A stretch of 64,000 nt of DNA from Siphonodentalium dalli (Eukaryota; Mollusca; Scaphopoda; Gadilida; Siphonodentaliidae), in the NCBI GenBank assembly GCA_032622095.1, contig CP136069.1:48336194-48400193 (forward strand), in the 5' to 3' direction. The translations under genes were made by a program, and so were the position numbers. Numbering within the stretch: the first letter of the stretch is position 1; each line of letters starts with the position of its first letter. Shown here in pieces: positions 56,129 to 64,000 of this stretch. The notes beneath the pieces are model-generated. The model was not told the origin of the DNA and made no database searches. It worked only from the letters and a program-made list of their open reading frames with translations.

Positions 56129-56286
56129 TATATTTCGTAGCGATGAGATGAATGCATGGTCCGGTGCAATTAAAGAGGTTAGTTGAGGTCAGTCCACAAA
56201 TTGAGACACGTTTCGTCATAAAGAAGATGTTGACAAAACTCCTGATGTTGATGAAGGTCGTGTCCTTCACTTGACGGGAATGAGAA

Positions 56287-56294
56287 TATATAAA
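56287..56294 (+). promoter_or_regulatory. TATA box of the secreted peptide gene, copy B
   Basis: TATATAAA 75 bp before the ATG at 56362. Downstream bases match copy A closely (AATCACAGTAAAACTCCACA, CAGCAGCCAACACG). Directly upstream, copy B has about 77 bases (56206-56282) absent from copy A, separating the TATA box from the conserved GGTCCGGTGCAATTAAAGAG region. Confidence 0.7.
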
Positions 56295-56361
56295 CTCAGT
56301 AATCACAGTAAAACTCCACACCAGCAGCCAACACGACGTGAACGAGTGCCTCTAAAACAAA

Positions 56362-59300
56362 ATGCAATCTGTATTTTTATTCTTAATGGTAAGTGTATTG
56401 CCGCTATTACTTAACCTTTGTTATACTAAATACTCATTGACGAGTAGTTCTCTTAGGAAATGTTCAGATAATATGTTCAAGAAACCTCCATTAATTTTCG
56501 ACTGTCTATCTTCTGCTCATTTTCATCAACACGTCTTCAAATAAATAATAGCACACTCCATGTTAATACATTCTAACTGGGTGGGTTAATCCATTTAGTA
56601 TAGAGAGGGTTTATGTTGTGTGGAACACAACGCTGAGGTGACTGAAAGATAATTAAGAATAAAGTACTCAAATCTCCTAAATTGTATATCTAAATTGATA
56701 GCAACTTGGTTCTTAGGAACACATTACATGTTTGCGCAGCGAATCTAACTGGAGAAATCAATTGTTTGTTTTTCGGCGAAATTTCGTCCCGAACTGAATA
56801 GTATATGTTTACATTTGTGCGTACGACAGACGTTATGTACATGTATTCTGAAATTGTACGATCGGCATAGCTGGAATTTTCGGTAATATTAGTTGATTGC
56901 TATATATATTTGTGCAGTGGTCAAATTGCATGAATGATCCACTGAAATAAATGCATACATTGTTTTTAAAGATTTTGACTCCGAATTAATGTTAATATTA
57001 TCAGGCAAAATAAATATGAAAAATACATGCAATCAAATTAGTCATCATTCGTATGGTATAGGCAGTGCGAAGATACAAAACAACAGAGACATTTTGCAAA
57101 ATCACTGTTACGTTTACGGATATGATATATTGTCCTAGTAAGGTGGGCACAATCACAACTTCCATACGGTGGTTAATTGGTGAGACAGCATACTCCCCAC
57201 TATATTCAGTTACACATATATTTGATGGAAAAAAGTAATGCGTGTCTCTTTCAGTCCCCATGTTCTAATCCGTGTGTTATACACCACACGAATAATGTTA
57301 GAGCGTCCCCAAGCAGGACCAGTGGCACATCCTCGACATATTTAAACTGCGTGGGGTATATTTCGTCTCACATAAGAACTCCCGTGCGTAAAGATAATGT
57401 TTGGTCGTATACTGGCAAGGTATTTTCCATGGATATCCGTAACCATAATTTTGCGAAAGGTCTCTGCTATCAATTAGCAATATGTAACGGAGGGCGAGCT
57501 TTATTATTTACTCCTTTTATGAAATAAAAACATGGACACTCTTTGCGATAAACAGAACTTTCAACGCCGTGGCATTTTTTTTAGGAGAGTGATTCATGGT
57601 GACCCACTGAAGTGTCTCAACACCAAAAGCTTGAGTGGCCAGAATTACAGAGTGATTTGTTGTAATCAACTCTCAGTCTCCATGATTTGTAACGAGTCAT
57701 ATTAATCCGTTCCACGCAAGTTCACTGTATAACACCGCAAGTTCACCGTATAACACCGCAAGTTCACCGTGAATCCTGCTCACACACATTGGGCTCCCCC
57801 GGTGTTGAGCGCTTGCTTATTGCGCACTCATTGCGTACTGTATGTTAACCACAAATACGCGACAACCAATCTAAATTGAGCCACGAAAAATAGGAATCGA
57901 TATAAATTCGTTGCCACACCCCAGTAAAAACTTCAGCTCAAAACAAATACATATATGGATTATTAGTGAACGCACTATTTAGGTCTGAACAAACTCACTG
58001 ACGTTACAAAATTTATCGCCTCACAAGAAAACATGGATCCATTTTTAACTCAAGTCGACAATGCTATATGGGTTGGTGTCCGTGGTGTGTGCGTCCGACA
58101 ATAAGTTCCATTGGCACACCCTACAGGAATTTCGTTGAAAAAAATCGGCACACCATGCAGCCCACATTTATCGAAGCAATTCTTTGGAATATTACAGGCA
58201 TGTTTAGGATCACATTGTTTAGGATCAGTTCTAGATGGGAGCTAGTGAATGCGAACGGTTTTCGGTTAAATAAATGACCGCCGGCAGCCATGGTCGGTTT
58301 TACTATTTGCATGACTAATACCTTCGGCACGCCCAACAACCACTAGTTCCCATCCAATTGGTCTAAAACAACATTCGGATGTTCATGTGACCTTCATATG
58401 AGAGCTTTCTAATTAGATAGATTTTTTTATCGAAAAAGCAAAAATATGGCCGTTGGCAGACATCTTTGATATTCATTTTTGCAAGACTAAATCCTTTGGT
58501 ACTATGCTTATCCTTTTTATCACTGGACGAGTTATGCATCTATCTAGTTACGCGTGTCACTTTGTTTTAAATATATATGTCCATCTACAATCATATACAC
58601 ATGTTGAATATCAGTTATGTTTGCGATATGTATGTTTGCATCTGATTTGTCCAAAATTGCATATGAATATTCGGGGTTTCCTCTAGATGGGAATTATCAT
58701 TTTTTTCCTCCGATTTCCAATTGACTATTTCTTGCGCGAGCAAACAACGTATATGTACATGAAACGTCATCGCATGTCTTTGAGAAGCCGATGTTAGTTT
58801 CACGTCACATTTGTTGATTTGAGTATGCTTTAACGAGGTTTTGGATCATGTAATAAATAGATTCTATAACTCGTCCCCAGTTTATAGCGGAATTTACAAA
58901 ACTCGTCCAGAAAATTAGGTATGGATCTTGTCAAAGACTGGGTCAAGACCTAATTTTCTGGACGAGTTTTGTAAATTCCACAAAAACTGAAGATTCGTTG
59001 TATATCCTCTATGTATAATATACAACTGTCATTCAAGCTGGTTGATATGCTAGTCAATGATCTAATCTGCATAACATGTTGCTATCTGAAGAACAAAAAA
59101 AGTTTACTCCGCGATTGCATTGTTAGTTCATATACATATATATTTTCAGTTGGGGCTAGGATGCCTATTATACCTCACAGCGGTGACACAGGCACGCTTC
59201 TTTGGCGGCGGCGGCTGGAGCGATGACTGCGACGACTGGTCCGGCTCGCGTAAGTACATTAACCCTTCTATGACTGGAGTTCCAGAAAATTTGCGAACAC

Positions 59301-62194
59301 CCAATGCCAATTAATTCTCATATATATGTTAGTCTCCCAAAGGGAGCCTCGAATATATAAGAGAATGCATTGGCCTAACAATATTTACATGGACTGTGTA
59401 AGCCAGTGCTTTCTCTTATATATGCCAGTTTCCCTATGGGAGACTCGCATATATAAGAGAATGCACTGGTACATGGTCTTTAATGCTGCACCAGCGCAGC
59501 TCCCGTCGCGAACTGGTTATGTCCCCAAATACATTACTTATCGGTGTATCATTATCCTCGAATGGTTTTGACAAACGATCGCGATATTCAGGTAAGTCAC
59601 ATACTTGATTTACCTTTTGTTATATTCAACTACAGTAGTTACATTTCACATTTACACTGTGTTTTGCGTTTTGTGTGAATCGCGCATCCCAGTCCGCAAC
59701 CATGTTGCACTCTTAGCAATACTGAAGCAAATTAACATATACCCAGATCTAATTCGTTGTACAAGTTTTAATTTTACGCCAACTTATTTCATTTAAAAAT
59801 CGCTTCTCAATTGAATGCTAATTGACTTCCTCATCATATGCGACGATGTGTAATCACTGACATGGATATATATGCGACGATGTGTAATCACTGACATGGA
59901 TATATATGCGACGATGTGTAATCACTGACATGGATATATATGTTATTTTGTCACAAACACAAACATGGTACCAATCTAGTAAGACACTATTTTTAAATCA
60001 ATTTTGACAGGTATGATATTGGATTGTGGTTCTTCGATCGCATTCACAAAACCATGATACCCTTATTCACAATTTGTAGATGAATGTAATTATTTCATGT
60101 ACATCCACGATGTATGTGACCAGCTGATGCCACGGATTAGCATATAATGTAAATCTGACGCCCTTGATTTATTCATTCATGAGAATTAGGCGACATGTAT
60201 ATTTTTTTACAACAACATTATTTCTTCTAAAAGACACTCAATTAAATCAAAATGTAACTGAAATCATAAGAAAATCACGCACAACAAGTTAATATTGTAA
60301 TCTAGTACACTCACTGGTCTAAAAGTTTTGTCACTTTCATAGTGAACATAGACTGTCAACAATTACTTTAACCCTTTCTATACTAAAGCATCATTGGTAA
60401 GTGGTTATCTTATAGAATATGTTGAGATAATAAGTTTAACAAACGAGCATAGGTATACCAATGGACCATTCCGATGTACACTTTTAACTGACTGAATGTA
60501 TCCATGTATTAGATAAAGGATTAATAAGATATTTCCCGCAACACACATATATACAAGTTGTCTAGCTTTTCACTTCTGAAAAATTGTCCATGACCATCAA
60601 CGAAGAAAATTGTCCAACCAATCTGTGTTTGCATCTTATTGTATTACAACGTTAAATCTTAATACACAATTGATATGCGAGAAAAAACATTCAGTGTGGA
60701 TGGGGCCTTATCTGTAAAGATATAGTTATGAAATATTAATACATTTTTAGCTCAACTTTACAACTTAACGGCCATCTTGGAATTTACTCTTTGTATGCTT
60801 AAATCCTTTGGCACACCCTACAGAGCGCATCCATCATCTGATGATCAACAAACTTCATACTAATCTTCGGGGTGGCCTCTGGATGGGAGCCTCCTATTTT
60901 TACCGAAATTCTTTTAAAAACACGGTCGCCAGTGGTCATCTTGGAATTTACTCTTTGTATGACTAACAATTAATTGGCACACTCTATATACCACATTCCT
61001 CATCCGATCACCACCAAACTTCATAAGGATCTTCGGGGTGACCTCTAGATGGGAGCCTCTTATTTTGACCAAAATTCATTGCAAACGATGGCCACCAGCC
61101 GCCATCTTGGAATTTACTCTTTTTATGACTAAATCATTTGGCGCACCCTACAAACCACATCCCTCATCCGATCATCACCATACTTGATACGGATCTTCGG
61201 TGTGACCCCTAGATGGGAGCCTCCTATGTTGACAGAAATTCGTTGAAAAATATGGCCTGCCAGCACAAAAAAAACTCATCCCAAGTTGAAATACAGTGTC
61301 ATTGACACTTTCATTTTACGGCTGGATAAACTGATATAGATCTTCAGCGTGACTTCTTCTTTATCATTCTTTTCATTGCTCAGCAAAAAATTTACTTCTC
61401 CCCAAGTCGAGCTACAGTGTCATTGACACTTTCATTGTTATTCTCTATTATCACAACACGTATATGTTCATAGACGCATGCACTAAGATCTTGTGACATT
61501 ACACATCAAACAGTATGTGTAATGCCCGTTGTCGTATGGGGTCGGATTGTGAATCTCTCTCGCTAGGAAGTTACATGCATACTCCACACGAAGTCGAACA
61601 TCGATTGGCATACCTTTCACATATATATGTTGAAAGTATGTTTTATGAATTTGAACAATACCACTATATTCATGGTTTCTTTCTAAATTCAAATTGGATA
61701 ACTGTTGCCTATATTCGCGCCCTGTTGCAATGCGTTGTCGTATGGGGTCGGACTGTGAATCTATCGCTCGGAAGTTAAATGTATACTCCGCACGAAGTCG
61801 AACATCGATTGGCACACCAAAACTTGATGTTTGAGTTATACATCTTCATCAGCAATTTTGTCCGAGACCCTCCGTTTGACCACGTGTTTCTGGGGCACAT
61901 ATTATTACACATCTGGAGAAATAACAAACTTCAAAAATTGATATCTGATCACTCTGAGCTTTGATGGGTGGGTTCCTCGACTCGAATAAAATATCTGATA
62001 CCACCGCCAAAGAAATAGTAATTTAGGAGCGTCTGATAGGATTGAGTACCTTTAAGCAATGTTGGGAATATGTTTTTTGACTTAAAATTTGTATTTTTCC
62101 AGGTGAAGATAGTTGGGAGCGTGATGACTGGTATGACGACGACTGTTACGGGCGTAGATGGGGGCGATGGGGCGGAGGACGTGGGGGTTGGTAA
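56362..62194 (+). CDS. Small secreted Gly/Trp/Asp-rich peptide, three exons, copy B
   Basis: Exons: 56362-56388, 59150-59249, 62103-62194, with stop TAA at 62192-62194. All GT-AG signals are the same as in copy A (GTAAGT at 56389 and 59250; CAG before 59150 and 62103). Exon 2 is identical to copy A. Exon 1 changes codon 9 from CTG to ATG (Leu to Met, within the signal peptide, so still hydrophobic). Exon 3 has one silent change, TAT to TAC. The mature 48-residue peptide is therefore the same as from copy A. Two intact genes with identical mature products suggest dosage or expression differences rather than new function. The family is not recognised. Intron 2 again contains a truncated MITE ending 49 bp before exon 3. 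Confidence 0.82.
57177..57527 (+). other. 116-codon open frame within intron 1 of copy B, unrecognised
   Basis: Protein-like words occur (CLFQSPCSNPCVIHHTNN, NHNFAKGLCYQLAICNGG), but the counterpart in block A (9180-9524) has a stop near the middle. It lies in the intron on the sense strand. No family, signal or splice support. Confidence 0.2.
58068..58690 (+). repeat. Degenerate tandem repeat units, intron 1 (block B)
   Basis: Partner of 10063-10690, nearly identical, with only scattered substitutions (for example near 58103-58107 and 58184). Confidence 0.55.
58887..58980. repeat. 34-bp-arm foldback in intron 1 (block B)
   Basis: Partner of 10883-10977. The last base of the right arm is changed (ATTCCA for ATTCCG), and the loop differs at a few bases. 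Confidence 0.8.
59263..59535 (+). mobile_element. TTAA-associated MITE in intron 2 (block B)
   Basis: Partner of 11258-11530, with TTAA at 59259-59262. It keeps 'GAATATATAAGAGAATGCA' where copy A has lost six bases, so copy B shows the more complete hairpin. Right boundary approximate. Confidence 0.6.
59838..59939 (+). repeat. 34-bp unit repeated three times, intron 2 (block B)
   Basis: Partner of 11829-11930, with the same three units and no visible change. Confidence 0.9.
60771..61262 (+). repeat. Tandem ~160-bp repeat units, intron 2 (block B)
   Basis: Partner of 12766-13252, with three units. The partial fourth unit of block A is missing here: after GGCCTGCCAGC the sequence goes straight to an A run and CATCCCAAGTTGAAATACAG-like text. 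Confidence 0.75.
61520..61815 (+). repeat. Two diverged direct copies of a ~110-bp unit, intron 2 (block B)
   Basis: Partner of 14018-14325. The second unit stops after GATTGGCACACC, where about 70 bases present in block A are missing. Confidence 0.7.
61812..62054 (+). mobile_element. Truncated MITE, TTAAAGGTACTCAATC family (block B)
   Basis: Partner of 14385-14616. The right end GGATTGAGTACCTTTAA is intact, the left terminus missing. Confidence 0.7.
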
Positions 62195-62673
62195 TCTTTA
62201 TTTGTCGAACTGAACCATTGTGCAAGACATAGACAGTGCTGACGATAATCTACGTCGAGCTTCTCTTTGGAAGGACAGTGGACGGTATGTGCCAAATGGA
62301 AGGAGCAAGTTCAACACTTTTTATGAATATATGTAATCGGATGACGATGACTTCGATCTGGCATGCCGCGAACATCAGCTGAAATACAACACCGCATGTC
62401 AGCTCTACAGACCGGATTACAGAACTTCAGAAACATCAGAGTGCACGTGGTAGAATCGTTCGTTACCATATTCTGGATTGGAGTCATCAACGAACCATCA
62501 CATGCATGCGAAAATACTTCCTTGTAAAAATACAAATCAGCAAGTGTGTCAATCCACCAGTAAATGTTGGTGTAAACTGTAACTATCAATCAGAACAGTT
62601 AGTTGCCTATGGCTCACAGATCGACTCTGGCTCAACTCTAGCTTTATACATGTTCTTGTTATTTCGTGTTGGC

Positions 62674-62679
62674 AATAAA
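62674..62679 (+). terminator. Polyadenylation signal AATAAA, peptide gene copy B
   Basis: Same position relative to the stop codon as in copy A (480 bases). Bases just before it differ slightly from copy A (ATGTTCTTGTTATTTCG in place of ATTTTCTTGTTATTTTG). Confidence 0.55.
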
Positions 62680-63765
62680 AGTGAGTTTTCGATAGAAGTG
62701 AAATATCATTTGAATGAGTGAATATTACATTATATTATATTAATAAAATTAATGTCACCGTTAACGTTATTTGTTCATTTTATAATTGAGCGGCTGTAAT
62801 AGTTACGGCTGGATAAAACATGTCTTTTGCATAATAGGGACTGGGCTTGTGGCTGCCGTGTGGCTCCGTAAGCTCAGACCGTAACACATCTATATACGTT
62901 GCGTATGCTTTTTTTTCTTCTCCAACCCACCTGATCAACTTCCGATTAAGTTCGAATTTGGTTCCTGAACGACAATGCAATTATTCCGATATGACACCAT
63001 AAAAATACTGTATGTATGTGCTCTATATTAGAATATAATTATATCGAACCAGGTGCCAATTAATAGGTTTTGATTGTCAGATATCGACGTTAAAAAGATG
63101 ACGTTTTTAATAAATTTCAAATTTGCTTCAGCTTTGCAAAATTTCCAATGCAATTCCCATGTTTGTGTTTGCCTAGTAAGTCACATGGCGGTTTACGCTA
63201 ACAAAAATACACCTAATATTCTTCGCTTTAAAATTGTTCCCGGTATATAAATAGGTCGATAAATACACACGGTGTTTGGGTTCCAAACAAAAACAGCCAT
63301 GTGCACGGCTTGGAACAAAAAGAGCTTGTTGTATTAATCTATTCCTCACATGGTAGACATAAAGAGCGTTTGCTTCACTTTGTGCGGGGAAAATAATAAA
63401 ACAGTTGGAAAATGGACGTGACAATAATGGCAAGTATTGTTAGAGCATATGAAGCCGATATATCAATATTAACAGTATTTATCAACGTATATTATACCTC
63501 CTACCAAAATGGTAATTTTTAAAGCTTGAATGAACCATGTCCGTCTAAACACAGGCGAATTGACAAGACACCTTTAAATGAGGCATGGTTGTCGCTTTGA
63601 ATTAATATAGGCAATCAATTTGGGACTTTTTTCCAATAATTCATACACTCGCAAATTTGCCAGGCCATTATTTTGCAGGTATTTCGGCATAGAAAGCTAC
63701 AATGATCAATAAACCGAATGACAAAACAATGGTAAAAAAAATGCATTTTTCTCACTGTTGAATGT

Positions 63766-64000
63766 GACATATAAATTAGCATCAGCTTGCATAGCAGATA
63801 GACTGAAAAAAGTTTTACCGGTAATAATAGACTTTATTGGAGACAACACCAGACTCATATACGACATTCTTCAAAAACAGAGCAAGAATCAAAACCAGGA
63901 ATGCTGCTATTAATATATTTTGAAAAGGCTTTCGACCCTGTATCATGGTCATTCATACATGAGTGCCTAGATTTGTTTAATTTTGGTGAATCAATCAAGT
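63766..64000 (+). pseudogene. L1-type LINE reverse transcriptase remnant (block B, cut by window end)
   Basis: Partner of 16325-16594: LASACIADRLKKVLP, then GDNTRLIYDILQKQSKNQ and FEKAFDPVSW. Compared with block A about 27-30 bases (the DQTGFLSNRF region) are missing at about 63832, between short TAGA repeats. The element continues beyond the window. Confidence 0.85.

Larger units (their letters stand above)
53171..64000 (+). repeat. Segmental duplication, block B (cut by the window end)
   Basis: Collinear with 4898-16594. It lacks the three piggyBac-like MITEs. It has extra sequence at about 53690-53845 and 53970-54330, 77 extra bases before the peptide-gene TATA box, and lacks parts of intron 2 (about 13255-13370 and 14327-14380 of block A). 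Identity rises markedly after about 58 kb. Confidence 0.95.

Overview
The window looks like repeat-rich, AT-rich nuclear DNA of an animal, most likely a mollusc. The support is GT-AG introns with large spacing, non-LTR retrotransposon remains, a tRNA-type SINE, many foldback/TIR elements, and short repeats of kinds familiar from mollusc genomes. The species cannot be named. No rRNA, functional tRNA, CRISPR or bacterial-type operon is visible.

The only gene model I would defend as a living host gene is a small three-exon gene present twice: exons at 8285-8311, 11145-11244 and 14667-14758 (copy A), and 56362-56388, 59150-59249 and 62103-62194 (copy B), both on + . It encodes a 72-residue pre-peptide: a 24-residue signal peptide ending ...AVTQA, then a 48-residue mature peptide rich in Gly, Trp and Asp with two Cys and an Arg/Gly/Trp C-terminus. 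Each copy has a TATA box about 70 bp before the ATG and a polyadenylation signal. The copies differ by one amino acid (L9M) and one silent base. I do not recognise the family.

Both genes lie in a direct segmental duplication: block A (4898 to at least 16594) and block B (53171 to the window end at 64000). Block A carries TTAA-flanked piggyBac-like MITEs that are missing from block B, where single TTAA empty sites remain. Identity is lower in the first ~3 kb of the blocks and very high from intron 1 onward.

Between the blocks is a graveyard of transposable elements. At 16.3-17.6 kb is a broken L1-type RT. At 18.9-27.2 kb is a CR1/L2-type LINE (CCHC knuckles, SGNH-like domain, endonuclease, start of RT) cut up by later insertions. 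The clearest is a hAT-like element (21821-25272, 8-bp target duplication), which itself contains a 5'-truncated LINE flanked by 394-bp direct repeats. At 28.7-30.75 kb is an element with long repeat-built TIRs. At 31073-33162 is a hAT element with an 8-bp duplication and two further levels of nesting. At 34.5-35.8 kb are a MITE and a SINE, and at 39.8-40.7 kb a triplicated 32-codon exon-like unit. At 41.3-43.4 kb two CR1-like LINE fragments lie head to head. At 50.1-51.2 kb is a ~120-bp minisatellite. Bases 1-4897, 44.2-47.4 kb, 48.1-50.1 kb and 51.3-53.2 kb hold little or nothing recognisable.
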